In this document: positions 10,771-21,380 of the stretch, one piece after another
How positions within the stretch are numbered: position 1 is the first letter of the stretch
Layout of the letters: each line of letters begins with the position of its first letter
Source of the DNA: Jimgerdemannia flammicorona
Taxonomy: Eukaryota > Mucoromycota > Endogonomycetes > Endogonales > Endogonaceae
Assembly (NCBI GenBank): GCA_003990745.1
Contig: RBNI01000687.1
Location: forward strand, 1-27,834
Length of the DNA stretch: 27,834 nucleotides
Reading direction: 5' to 3'
The notes under the pieces: model-generated
The model's database searches: none
The model's input: the letters and a program-made list of their open reading frames with translations, nothing else
What the model was told of the DNA's origin: nothing
Program-made: the position numbers and the translations under genes

Positions 10771-12510
10771 ATGAGCTTTGCTAACAAGGTCAAGGTAGGG
10801 CATCTGGTGACTATACTGGAGGGCTGGCTACAGAAGAGTAAGAAGAAGGAGAGGGCTACAGAGCCTGGCAGAGGAGCTCTTGGTTGTGGTAGTAGTATGG
10901 CTATGGGAGTAGAGACTGGGGAGAGTGAGACTGCTGATGGAGGAGAGACTGCTAATCTGGAAAAAGAATCCAGATATGATAGCTGATGGTGGGGCTGAAC
11001 TGGGAGAGATATAAGGTCTAGAGATCTGGTCAATAGTATAATGAGTTTGATGATGGCACTGTTACTCAAGAAGTTGGTATCTGAATTTGCTATTACTTTA
11101 TACTTCCAAGGCTTAGTAGTTATAGCAAAAATGGTTCTGGGTCTTCTGGCTTAGAAGGTAAAAGAAGCAGCTTTAGTGAAGTTCTTGAAGAGGCTGAAAG
11201 AAGTAGAGGTGGGCTTTGAGGAGGAGAAGTTGATGTTGAGAGTATTGGAGAAAGGAGTAGTAGTGAGAGAGATGATAATTTCTATAGCTTAGCATCTGTA
11301 CTGAGACTCCAGAATAATGCAACTGGTAGTGATAAATATACCTATAGTGAAGAAGGAGGTAGCCAGAGGGCTGATCATAGATATCATTAAGGAGTATGGT
11401 GATGTAGTAGATATTGGCTTCCAAGTCTGAGTTCTAGACTAGCAATATAGATATCTAGGTTAGGCTGACAGGTAAGGAGAATACTGAGAAAGGATGAAAT
11501 TGGCTGGTGGTACTAAAATGGAGACCAGTGAAGTATAAGGTCTCAAGAATGAAGGAGACACCAGAAGAGAAGGAGAACTTACTAAAGGTGTTAGAGAATC
11601 TGGTTAGAGCTATAGAGAAGAGGAGGCTGATCTAGAGAGAGTTTGAGGCTAGGACAGTGGTTGAGATAGTGAATGGTAAGAGAGTGCAACTGAATAAGAC
11701 TGTATAAGAGAGAGCACAAAGGAGGTAATATCAGAAGGACCTGTTGGCAAAGCTGGGATAAAGGGCAAATAGTGATGCTACTATAGTTAGTAGTATAGTA
11801 AGGGTAAGTATTTGAGCAGGAGAAAAGGAGAGGGCTCCTACAAAGACCCTGAAGGAGAGAGAAAGCTCCAAGAAGAGTGCAATAGTTAAGAATATGATGA
11901 TAGCAGAGGAGGCCCAGGTGTAGTATGGGGTACTCATGGGAGAGAGGAGGACTGATGAGCTGTAGAATGTACTAGAGGAGGACTGGAATGAGTCAGTGAG
12001 AATGAATGCAGAGGGAGGTCTAGAGATAGAAGGTTAGGCCATAAGAGAGGAGAAGTAACTGTAGAAGGCATTGATGAATATTGTAGCCAATGAGTTGGGT
12101 AAGGTGTATTTTAGAATGATTAGTGAGTAATACTGGGATGAGATCTTGCAAAGAGAGGAGGTGATACAGAAGCTTCATAATGAACTATTGGCAGGTCTGT
12201 TGGAGGCAGAGAAATATGAGGTAGATGACACCAGGGAGGCAGTACTTCTAACTATTATAAATGAGCTGACAGTATATCTATAGAGATCTAGAAAGAGATT
12301 AGAGAAATGATAAATAGTGTGTAAGGACTACTGGTCTAATATAGAGGCAGTAGATAGTGTAGACTATCAGGAGATCTTGGAAGCACTGGATGCTCAGCAG
12401 AGAGAGACAGATGAGCTTGAGACAGAGCAGAACCTGGATGTTGCTGGTGATATAGTGAGTATGAAATTATAGGGTGGGTGCTTACTCTCTAAATATTATT
12501 CAATATAAAC
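10771..12510 (+). pseudogene. LINE ORF1 (Gag-like) relic
   Basis: From 10771 to about 11450 one frame gives protein-like sequence with a few stops. After a frame change near 11450 the next frame continues to about 12510 with long helical, Glu/Lys/Leu-rich stretches. Its position before the endonuclease ORF fits a LINE ORF1 RNA-binding protein. No CCHC zinc knuckle was seen. TAG and TGA interruptions fit C-to-T change at Gln and Arg codons. Confidence 0.6.
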
Positions 12511-12531
12511 AGTACAACTAGAATTTTCTCT

Positions 12532-14505
12532 TTGAATATTAATAGTTTGAGGGGTGTGATGAGGTATTGGAATATCTTTAGCTGGTTGAAGGAGCTGGAT
12601 GTGGATTTGTTCTTATTGTAAGATGTAGGCTATGAGGCTAGCTTAGATATGTAGGATTAGATGAGAGAATAGAGAGATGTAGCTATATAGCAGAATCAAG
12701 TGGACATTCTGATTAAGAAGAGTAAGGGAGACATTGGGGACATTGAATATTAGAGAGGCAGAGTAGTGTAGAGAGTGTGAAGGAGGCCAGGCTGGAGCCC
12801 CTTGACTGTTGGGTCATATTATTGCCCAGCAGAAAGGGAGGAGTATATAGAGTAGATAAGGGGACTAAGAGATGTAAGTGTTCTGATAGCCAAGAAGATT
12901 GACTGTCTGGGGAGTGACTTTAATATGATATATAATGGACTGCTGGACAGGACAGATGGAGGGAGGGAGATGATGGACAGGAGTGGGGGAATAGAAGACT
13001 GGAAGGAGATTGAGAGATTGGGCTCACTTATGGATGCAGGGCAACTTAGGTAGAGAGATCATCAGATCTATACTCACTGAGTAATAGGGCTGAGATTGAG
13101 GATTAACTAGATATTGATTGCTGAGTACTGGAGAGCAGATGTCTGAAGTATAATTGAGACAGTCTGGTGCTCTTGGTCTGACCACTGGGGTTTGCTGGGC
13201 TGTAGGAGGTTTAGAAGAAGTGGAGAGAGATCTGGATATTAGCAACTGAATACTTTGTTGCTGGGGGATCACATATTATAAGATGACTAGGTGGTGGATA
13301 TTAGTATTAGGATTATTAGCTAGAGAGCATAGGGGTTAGAGATTGGAGATTATTGGCAGTATTTAAAATTAGATACTCAGTGATACTGGGGTGAGGCTGG
13401 AAGGGAGAGGGGAGCTCAGTGAAGGAGTTATATAAAGTGGGTCTCACAGAGATTAGAGAGACTACTGGAGAGATAGGTTGGATCTTTGGATGGTAGTGAG
13501 AAAGGGGATTGGAGGGCTCAATGGATCCAGTGGGAGGTGGAAGAATTGAAGAGATTGCTTAAGTGAGAGGAGAAATTACAGATGAAGAAAATGGCAGTAT
13601 AGTTGCAGTAGTAGGGCCTGGAGGAGAAAGAGTGGCCTACAAAGTTCCTGTTGAGGCTACTTTAGGCAAGAAGGATGAGGCAGCAGTGGGAAAGAGTATT
13701 GGATGAGGTAGGTAATATAGTGATCAGAATGTTGGAGATCTTGGGCCTACTGTAGTCTTGCTAGGGGTAGCTATAGAGTGAGAAGAAGAGTGGGGAAGAT
13801 GTACTAGACATTAAATAGCAGCTGGAGTATTGGCACTCAGACCCAGCAGTGGGTCTAGGTGAACTTGGAGCCCCTGTATATGAGAAGGAGATCTGTTAGA
13901 TTTTAGTAGTGACAAGTCTGGAGATAGCTCCAGAGAAAGATAGATTGTCTTGAGATTTTTTGAAATAGATGGCCAGAGTAGAGATTGCACTGGAGGAGAT
14001 AATGTGGATATATGATGAAGTTATTAGCTCAGGAACTTAGATTGAGAGATAGTACTTAGAGCTGGTAGCTCTATTATATAAGAAAAAGAGGAGAAAAGAG
14101 GATTGGAAGAACTAGAGGCCAATCATGCTTCTGAATATAGATTGCAAGTTGGCAATGAAGATTTTGGTAACTAAGTTATAAGGGGTGGCTTAGCAGATAT
14201 TAGAGACTGAGTAGAGGGGCTTTATTAGAGGTTATTTGATATAAGATAAGATGGCTTAGGTCTATGGTATCATTGAAGGAGTTTGTATTACTGAAATTGA
14301 TAGCTGACTGATATTTCTAAACCAAGAGAAGACTTATGACAGAGTTAGATATATATGGCTAGATGGGGTATTGAAGTGAATAAGGATCTCTCAAGGGTTT
14401 AAGAGATTGCTAATTAGTTTGTTAGAGGGGAGTTAGGCAGCTATTATGGTAAATAGGCATAGAGGAGAGTCATGAAGTCAGTCTCTGATATAACTTTGCC
14501 AAGAA
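12532..14505 (+). pseudogene. LINE ORF2 relic: AP endonuclease and reverse transcriptase
   Basis: A single frame can be followed for about 1.97 kb without a frameshift. The endonuclease part starts LNINSLRG at 12532, continues with VDLFLL*DVG (stop replacing the Gln expected in the LLQE motif) and carries SDFNMIYN near 12913, equivalent to GDFN. The reverse transcriptase part has RPIMLLNIDCKL from 14116, RGFIRGY about 100 nt later, and FLNQEKTYDRV near 14314, matching the palm motif FLDxxKAFD of LINE polymerases. More than 20 in-frame stops occur, nearly all explicable as CAG to TAG, CAA to TAA or CGA to TGA. It stops before the catalytic YxDD block and is dead. Confidence 0.85.
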
Positions 14506-14530
14506 GAAAAGAATCTGTACCAAACTGAGT

Positions 14531-14547
14531 TATCTGCCAAACCAAGT
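14531..14547 (+). repeat. 17-bp repeat unit, CpG-decayed copy
   Basis: This unit, tatctgccaaaccaagt, lies directly left of the TA that flanks the pogo element. It equals the two right-hand units (17497-17513 and 17514-17530) except at exactly two positions, both of which destroy a CpG (CCG to CTG, CCG to CCA). A more diverged unit precedes it at about 14513-14530. The transposon therefore inserted into an existing tandem array. Confidence 0.8.
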
Positions 14548-14979
14548 TACAGTTAGCCCTCAATATAATTATACTCAATATAGTCACACATATAATATAG
14601 TCACTCTTAAGTTCAGGAATGAAAATTTTACTACAAATTGACTTTTGATATAATCACACTCTTAATATAGTCACTATTATATAAATAGCCAGAGAAAATA
14701 AATATTTTTCACTTATCCACTCTTGATATAATCACTGTTATATAAAGTAATCAAAAAAAATACTAACTAGTATTACCCTTAATATAGTTAATATCTTCTG
14801 CAAAATCCAAAAGATAGCTTTTTGCTTACATTCATTCAGTTCAGCACTCTTATGGTTCAGTACTCTTACTATTTATTCAATTCAATACTCTTACTATCAG
14901 TATAAATAAGATATATATAGTATATTTAAAATATCAAAGATATCAGATATATGGTAATATATATTTATATAGATTTAAG

Positions 14980-17175
14980 ATGGGTCCAAAATATCATGTA
15001 TTGAGTGATCAAGACAAGTATGATATTTGTAAGAAAGCAGTAAAAAATACTAAGTTGATATATGATAATCTTGCTCAAAAGTATACATTGTTAAGAAATG
15101 ATTTATTTATATAATTTTTATAAATAACTAAATTTATTTTAATTTTAGATATGAATGCAACTATACAATAATCTCTAAAATTCTACAAAAAAAAAAAAGA
15201 GATCTGGCTTGCAGCTATACTAATTCCTCAAGATACCAAAGTATTCCACCATAAGGAGGAAAAATTTCTAAAGATAGAAGAGGTACTATATCTTTAGATT
15301 CAAAATGCCCAAGTCAACTATCTTGTAATAAGTGATGATATATTAAAAATTAAGGCAAATTTTTTTGCAACATTATTCAATATCTCAGATATGAAATTCA
15401 AGGCTTTTAATAGATGGCTACAAAACTTTAAAAACTGAACCAACTTACATCAAGTCTGCCTTCATAGAGAAGCTAATAGTGCACCACTCATGGCTTTGGC
15501 AGATTTACTGAAAACTCTTCAAAAAATCCTTTATAATTATGAGCTTTGCAACATTTTTAATACAGATAAAACTACTCTATTTTATATAATGCCACCAAAT
15601 AAAACTCTTACAATGAAACCAACAACTGATCTAAAGAAGGAAAAGGTGCAATTGAGTATCTTATTTGCATGCAATGCTGATAATTAGGAGTATCTAAAAC
15701 CTCTTATTATTGGCAAGTCTCTAAATTCACAAACTTTCAAGTATGTGAACAGGGCACTTCTTCTAGTAGAATATCATGTCAACAAATGAGTATAGATGTG
15801 ATCAGAAATCTTTCTACTATGGCTAAAAGCACTTGATCAAAAATATGTAGCACAAAATTGAAACATTATTCTCCTTATTGACAATGCATCAAAGATGGTG
15901 AGGTACCATTCAATTTTCGCAGCCTGAAGGTTCACTTTTTTCCAGCAAACTGTATGATACATCTACAACTGATGGATGCAGGAATTATTTCGAGTACTAA
16001 GGTAAATATTGTATATATGGAGTATATAGGGTGCAAGTGAGTATGTGAAGTATTGGTCCAACCCTGCAGCATACCCGAACCCGACCCAAGAACAAACCCA
16101 TGAAATAGACATTTCACATAAATTTGAATAACTTTACGAATACATCTCCAAATTCAATTATCTTTAGTGTACTGGATTTGCCTACTAAAGGCGAATCCAA
16201 CAAGCTAAAGTACATCCAAATTGGGTATATCTGTAGAGTTATTAATGTTTTTGTGATCAGGTCCAGGAATAAATCTGATCACAAAAACGTTAATAACTCT
16301 ACATATATACGTTCGATTTGGATGTACTTTAGCTTTTTGGATGTACACCAAAGATAATTGAATTCGGAGGTGTATTTGTAATTTTATTCACATTTATGTA
16401 AAATGTCTATTTCATGGGTTTGTTCTTGAGTCAGGTATGGGTATGCTGCTGGCTCAGCCATTTAGGTTGGGTCGGGTTTGTGGAGCTCTAGTGTAGAGTG
16501 CTCTGTACATAGTGACTTACTAAATTCAAACATTACAATATATAGGTCATTTATCAGCAAAACTTTCTATACAATATGATTGAATATTATGATGCAGCTC
16601 TTGATCAAGATGCAAGATTGTTACACAAAATTGATGTTTGGGTGGCTATTTATCTTATTGCTGATGCTTGGAAGGAAGTGAAAGTGAAAACCTTTGTCAA
16701 CTGTTGGAGAAAGACCAGAATTCTACCACTGGAAAAGCTTATCACTAGTATTTCATCTTTATCAACAAATGCTAAGATAGTCTATGATGAAAATGTAAGA
16801 ATGGAGATCCAAAATCTTATTGAACAGATTCAGGAGCCTTCAGCAGCAATGACAGTAGAGGAATATATTCAGATTGATACTGAGATAGAAACTGAAGCAC
16901 CATTGACAGATGAGTAGATTGTGCAAACAGTTCAAGAGAGAGATGAGCCAATTCAGGAACATGATTCTGATGATGAAAACATTTCTGAACCAGCTAAAAT
17001 TATATCTATGTGAGCATTACAAGGTTGTGAAGATGTTATTTTATATCTCAAGCAGCAAATATCACTGCTGATTTCTGAAAATGATTTTATGATATTAAGA
17101 GATTTGAAGAAAAGGATAGATCAGATATGAATTTTATCTATGAAGCAACAAACAATTGATTCTTATTTAAAATAG
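14980..17175 (+). pseudogene. Pogo-family transposase, degenerate
   Basis: The ATG at 14980 starts a CENP-B/Psq-like helix-turn-helix (SDQDKYDICKKAV...). A short intron of about 60 bp ends at 15148, and a CENP-B-type domain follows (IWLAA, LYL*IQNAQVNYLVISDDI, REANSAPL). The DDE_1 core has the first Asp in CNIFNTDKTTLFY (usual Glu of the DET motif changed to Lys), the second in ILLIDNAS near 15880, and the third in HLQLMDAGII near 15970. A GT-AG intron at 16002-16545 restores the frame exactly, joining STK to VIYQQNFLY. The C-terminal part contains WRKTRILPL and ends KQQTIDSYLK, as in related transposases. Several stops (from CGA, CAG and TGG codons) and a damaged stretch near 15895-15925 make it non-functional. 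Confidence 0.85.
16055..16460. mobile_element. Foldback MITE inside the transposase intron
   Basis: About 400 bp form one long imperfect inverted repeat. The left arm (from tggtccaaccctgcagc at about 16055) mirrors the right arm (ending ctgctggctcagcca at 16460), with the turn near 16261-16275. Central arms are almost perfect, around gatcacaaaaacgttaataac. The left arm has about 25 extra bases. It lies wholly inside the transposase intron. Unlike its host it keeps many CpGs, so it probably arrived after the host was mutated. No certain target duplication was identified. Confidence 0.8.
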
Positions 17176-17200
17176 GTTTATTATGTTTATGTTTATTATG

Positions 17201-17227
17201 TTTTTTTTTTTTTTTTTTTTTTTTTTT

Positions 17228-17267
<40 letters not shown>
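17201..17267. repeat. Long T tract
   Basis: Sixty-seven positions are T apart from a GG at 17228-17229. The tract starts 25 bp after the transposase stop codon. It may be an expanded homopolymer near the former polyadenylation region. Its length is liable to sequencing error. Confidence 0.9.
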
Positions 17268-17270
<3 letters not shown>

Positions 17271-17496
17271 GGTGTTTACATTTATTATATTTACATTTAT
17301 TTATATATGTTTTATATTCATTTCCTCATGCTTTAACTATGCTTTATTTCCTTATGCTTTAACTATGCTTTATATATGTATGTATGCTTATATGTATGAA
17401 CTCTGAATAAAGTGACATCCCCTTGATATAATCATACCTTGATATAATCACATATTTTCATCAGCCCGATGATGTGATTATATCGAGGGCTGACTG

Positions 17497-17530
17497 TATC
17501 CGCCAAACCGAGTTATCCGCCAAACCGAGT
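17497..17530 (+). repeat. 17-bp tandem repeat, two intact units
   Basis: Two identical units tatccgccaaaccgagt abut the right end of the pogo element. With the decayed unit on the left (14531-14547) they formed one array before insertion. Confidence 0.9.
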
Positions 17531-17940
17531 TATCGTCAACCCGCCGCTTATTAAGGAATACCGTCACGCCAGAAATCTCATACTTTTGGAAACCAGATCG
17601 TCTAAGGAAACCGCTCATCTAGATCGTCACGCCGAAGTCGCATAAGGAAACCGCTCATCTAGATCGTCACGCAGAAATCGTCCAAGAAGGAAACCGCTAA
17701 ACCCAAAAACCATCCCAATAAGGAAATCGACCGTTGTATCCAGATTTGACTATTATATCGCTAAACACCAACAAGGATACCAACATTTTGTTGCTTTTTG
17801 ACAAAGTAACTGGGGGCTCAAGCCAAACTACATCAACCCCCAACCTTGTAATTCGCCTCTATTGAGCCGGCACGTTACACTATATATAGCAAAATTTAGG
17901 GTTGATGCAAAACAATGCACATCAGAACCCAAACAAATAT
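17531..17940. other. CpG-rich repeat DNA before unit B
   Basis: No gene is seen. The stretch has normal CpG content and contains a 40-bp tandem repeat (separate entry), a segment with aactgggggctcaagcc, and a TATA-like run at 17881-17888. The last part corresponds to the leader of factor A. It could be an LTR or DNA-transposon remnant; no decisive end was found. Confidence 0.45.
17603..17695 (+). repeat. 40-bp tandem repeat
   Basis: Units begin taaggaaaccgctcatctag at 17603 and 17643, with a partial third (aaggaaaccgct) near 17686 and a diverged half-unit before 17603. Each unit includes agatcgtcacgc. The array is GC-balanced and CpG-containing, unlike the transposon to its left. Confidence 0.8.
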
Positions 17941-17975
17941 CGATTTGTTGATCAATTTGTTGATCAATTTGTTGG
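17941..17975 (+). repeat. 12-bp tandem repeat before factor B
   Basis: Three units of the same caatttgttgat repeat as at 2256-2290; the first begins with cg instead of ca. It belongs to the leader duplicated between units A and B. Confidence 0.9.
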
Positions 17976-18051
17976 ACCAGCTTGTAACACTCCGAGCATC
18001 GGTTTAATATTAAATTGATATACAGAACCCTCTTTCGTTCATGGCATATAT

Positions 18052-18123
18052 ATAAGTGCGTTCAAATCAGTCCCGACGTTATTTCCTGGGAGATAAGGTC
18101 AGTTTTGATTTGAACGCACTCAT
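18052..18123 (+). promoter_or_regulatory. Leader hairpin before factor B
   Basis: Arms at 18052-18069 and 18106-18123 pair over 17 of 18 positions around a 36-nt loop. It is the counterpart of the hairpin before factor A and lies about 130 nt before the factor B start. Confidence 0.55.
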
Positions 18124-18202
18124 GTGATCTTCTTGTATACTTCAATGGAAAGCGTTGCTTTGCTTCCTACCTTCTGATCGGGCCAATCGGCGAATTTCAA
18201 TC

Positions 18203-18298
18203 ATGTCTTTAGCCCTCATTACAAGCACACCATTCGAGTTTCGCTTCTGGTCATGTCCGACAACTACAAGCGCTATCAAAATGTCTGGGACCCCATGA
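18203..18298 (+). promoter_or_regulatory. Overlapping upstream ORF before factor B
   Basis: The same upstream ATG as in unit A starts a 31-codon frame. The copy A stop codon TAG is TGG here, so the frame runs past the factor B ATG (18253) and ends at 18296-18298, overlapping the main frame by 46 nt. If transcribed, it should repress factor B translation more strongly than the A uORF represses A. Confidence 0.5.
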
Positions 18299-20117
18299 AG
18301 ACGCGAACTCGCGAGGCTTGCACGCGGTGCCGTCACAAGCGAGCAAAATGTGATGGCCAACGACCATGTTGCCGGTGTCGACGAGTTCATGCAGAGTGCA
18401 TCTATCGACAAACCACGAGCACCGCGTTGAAGGAACAAGAAGTATTGCGGTTCGTGCCAACACTGAACAAACCGGGATTTGAGGTTGTGCAGCTGGATTC
18501 TGCGGAGGACAATTCGACGCAATTTCAGACGACTTATCAGACGGAATCTGACTTCCATCTTGGGAACCCCGAAAACTTCTCGAACGAAAGCAAAAAATGT
18601 AATGTCAAGTTGATCTAAAATAGCACTCACACATTTAATCATGAACACGGGCCAATTTACATTTTCTAACTCATCTTGCAGGGCTTTGTGGCGTTCAATC
18701 GGTACCAGCGACAACAATGCAACATGATAGCGGGAAAAAGGTTCAAGTGCAAGATCTATACTCAGGCTCAACAATGGTTATCACTACGGAGATGGAAGAA
18801 ATATTGTTGCAATTTATCTTCTTGCAAAGCGTCGAATGCACGCCATCTCTGCCTCGAAAGACCATCAGCAAGCGATTTTTCAAGCATGATTACACTCACG
18901 AACCGCATTCTTCTCACTATATGGCCTTGCGTTGTGCCCTTGGTGCATTAAACGCTCAGCACATCCTTGTGTGCCACATTGATACCACCCAACTAGACTT
19001 GCCTACTGATTTCAATACAAGCGAGTTTGCTTGCCAATTGGCCACAAGATATTTTATGAGGGCACGAGATCTGATCGACAAGGCTCTTGAGACTGAACCA
19101 AACGAAGTATCCGCAGACATGGTTCATGCCCTTCATGCCATGGCCAGGTTCCAGTTACTCAATGATGGCCATCTTGATCTTGCCTCATACTACATTTACA
19201 TGGCCATCCGAGTCGCGACCCAACTGAATTACCACACAGCTCTACGAAATTTGGACCGAACCACTGTCGAAGTCGCAGAGCTCGAAGATGCCCTCTCGTG
19301 GAACGTCCTCGCCTGTCTGGATCAAGTCATTGCCGCTGCTTCTAAACTACCAGCTCAAACCACAATCGAAGATACACTCCTTAACGTAAGCAACCTAACC
19401 GTTCGCGTACCAACCGACATGCCGGAGGACGAGTTACAGCACCTCCACGAAGCATTCTTTATGGCCAAACTCTCCGCCATCTCCCGCGACTATTTTGACT
19501 TCTGGTACGGTGACAATTCATCCGGCCCGACAGAAGAGGATCTGCAACAGTTCATCGCGGCTATTTCACGTTGGGAAGATGAACTCCCGTCTGACCTCCG
19601 GATTCCCTCCACCGGCACCCCATTCGCATCCCGCAAATCGTTCATCACCGCAATCAACCTTCAGGTGCAGCACCACATAACACTCCTCAACGTGTATCCA
19701 TCGTTCCTCCCCTTCATCCATCCGAATCCATCCCCCATTCCGCTTAACACCCTGCGGCAAGCTCAAAAAGCGTATTCCAAAGCCGCCATTACGACGACAC
19801 AACTCATCTTCTCCTTTGTGAACGCCGGTGGATGCACATTTCCCTTGGATAATTACCAGAGCGCTGCCAACGCACACATGCAATCGGCACTATCCGAGGA
19901 CCAGGAAATCGCCGAGATCAATCGCGCGTACGTGGCGAGGGCGTTGGAGCTCATCCGAGGAACGAATGAATTCGCGGCGAAAATTCCTTTCTGGGTCAAC
20001 TATGTACATTTGATGGAAAATTTTATGGAACAGGAGAGGATCAACAATGATTGCGATGTGGTGTTGGGTACAGAGGATTTTTTTGCGCCAGTCAAGAACT
20101 CTGGAATGGACTGGTGA
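18253..20117 (+). CDS. Zn2Cys6 transcription factor, copy B
   Basis: This is a paralogue of copies A and C. Exon 1 (18253-18598) and exon 2 (18682-20117) join in phase 1 across an 83-bp GT-AG intron (18599-18681), giving 593 residues. The binuclear cluster is complete and identical to copy A, shifted by four residues because B lacks four residues just before it (MKTRTREAC). Exon 2 carries the middle homology region and ends with the same VKNSGMDW-type tail as A. Two single-codon insertions relative to A lie near 18890 (HDYTHEP) and 18988 (DTTQLD). No frame break is seen, so it may be functional, although the overlapping uORF suggests weaker translation. It is followed by a dead proline-rich gene copy. 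Confidence 0.9.
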
Positions 20118-20565
20118 AAATCTCGGGTCGAAGGAGGCGAGGAGTAAATTTATGTTTGTTTTTCTTTGTTGTAAGTGGTTATGTTTCAAACCGACATAAA
20201 TAGAAATATATATAATATGTTAACCCGACACATTGTCAAATTTATACGGCATACAGTGCCACTTTAAGGGAACAGCATATGCAGAAATATGAAATTTATA
20301 TGTAAAATATATATAATTTGTCAAAAAATATGTTGGCCACATATGTAAATCTAAAATATGAATATGAATATGTATTAAAATTGTCACACACGAGATTTGA
20401 GATCCGGTGAGTTAATCGCATACGTCTTAAAATTCAGAGGTTGAAATGAAACAAACATTGCCAATTGATATTTAAAATCCGGTTGGGTAATGGTCCCATG
20501 TTCATGATTAACCTCCAAGTTCTTTATTTTTCCTCTTTTCAACTCAACCCAACATACACGATTAC
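20118..20565. other. Duplicated 3' flank of factor B
   Basis: No gene is present. It is clearly homologous to 4439-4929, with small deletions, including about 20 bp near 20405 and a shorter stretch before 20503, and an 11-nt insertion near 20526. Confidence 0.6.
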
Positions 20566-21185
20566 ATGGAGCAGGGACATCAGCTCGCGTTCTTTTCTAT
20601 CCGCGCTCTCAGCAACCCCAACCCTAATATCGACGTCGACAAACCCGCCGCCGTCGCCGCCGCCGCCGCCGCCGCGCCTCCACCACCTCACCAACCCTCG
20701 CGCAGTAAGCCCAGAAAGACCAAAGGGCCGCCCAGGTTCTAGTCGAGGACGCCGAACGCGAAAAAGAGGGCCAGAGCTCGACGAAAGCGATAATCCCGGA
20801 GAACCAAGCGACGCCAGCACAACCGTCTACAGACCCGGCCGTAGTCTCTGTACTGCATAATCATCAAGACGACACGACAGCTGCGGTGGCGACGACACGT
20901 CGCGTTTCGAAAGCGAAAAAGCCATGTCGAAAATAGCCACGCGCGGCTCTCCTCCGCCTCCCCCTCCGACTCCGGTTCCGGCTCCGGCTCCTATTCTTCT
21001 GACTAACGAAGAAGAGCCTGCCACCGTCAACCCCAACGACCAAACCGCGTAGACTCGACCCGAATACCATTATAAACACAAGTGGCGCGGGCATAACGCA
21101 TGGCTTCAAGGTGGGTATATTTTCGTATCCCGTTTTAGGGTTTTGTGATGAAGACGAACTCACATACACGATGTTTTCTTCCTTT
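20566..21185 (+). pseudogene. Proline-rich gene, broken copy B
   Basis: This is homologous to 4930-5604. Starting at ATG 20566 the frame matches copy A through the alanine/proline part. A 22-nt deletion near 20733 (relative to copy A, just after aaagggccgcc) then causes a frameshift and an immediate stop. Further damage includes TAG codons near 20934 and 21050, where copy A has CAG and TGG. The downstream GHNAWLQ-coding segment and splice donor region remain recognisable around 21090-21115. It is not expected to make the full protein. Confidence 0.75.
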
Positions 21186-21380
21186 CAATTAAACGGAGAC
21201 TGCGGAACCTCCCCAATAGCAACATTAAAACGGCCGCTTCTGCGCCACCTCCACACGTCGATTTCTCCGTAGACAGTTTGAGTAAATGGAAAGAAATAGG
21301 AATAATTACATTCAAAACAGAATATATTGCTAATATTGTTAATGATTAGGGGGAAGAGGGAATGTTTTAAAAACATCATT

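Larger units (their letters stand above)
10620..14505 (+). mobile_element. LINE (Tad1-like) retrotransposon relic
   Basis: A non-LTR retrotransposon with ORF1 followed by ORF2 (endonuclease, then reverse transcriptase). Composition changes abruptly at about 10620 from AT-rich to G/A-rich, with C strongly depleted on the coding strand and CpG nearly absent. Homology ends near 14505 inside the reverse transcriptase, before its YADD-type motif, so the 3' half is missing. This is unusual because LINEs normally lose the 5' end. The junction runs into a short repeat next to a pogo transposon. Assignment to Tad1 rests on fungal context and domain order and is inference; LINE identity is firm. Confidence 0.85.
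14550..17496 (+). mobile_element. Pogo-type (Tc1/mariner) DNA transposon
   Basis: Both ends are visible. The left TIR starts CAGTTAGCCCTCAATATAAT at 14550. The right TIR, read inward, is CAGTCAGCCCTCGATATAAT, ending at 17496. TA duplications flank both sides (14548-14549 and 17497-17498), as expected for the superfamily. Subterminal copies of a motif like ttgatataatcac recur near both ends. The interior is AT-rich and CpG-poor and holds a decayed DDE-type transposase whose intron carries a MITE. The total length is 2947 bp. The right TIR keeps its CpG while the left one has lost it. Confidence 0.9.

Noticed and set aside
10683..11069. 128-codon minus-strand open frame
   Set aside because: It lies antisense to LINE ORF1. 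The region is almost free of C on the plus strand, which removes stops on the minus strand by composition. Leu/Ser/Pro-rich sequence without motifs.
15995..16523. TACTAA on both sides (15995-16000 and 16518-16523) as a target duplication around a 517-bp insertion
   Set aside because: GT-AG splicing at 16002-16545 restores the transposase frame exactly, and the right TACTAA is placed as an intron branch site, so the match is better read as coincidence; the foldback itself is smaller.
18142..18774. 210-codon minus-strand open frame
   Set aside because: It is antisense to the zinc-cluster exon of factor B. Similar frames in A and C are shorter and broken, whereas the sense frame is conserved in all three.
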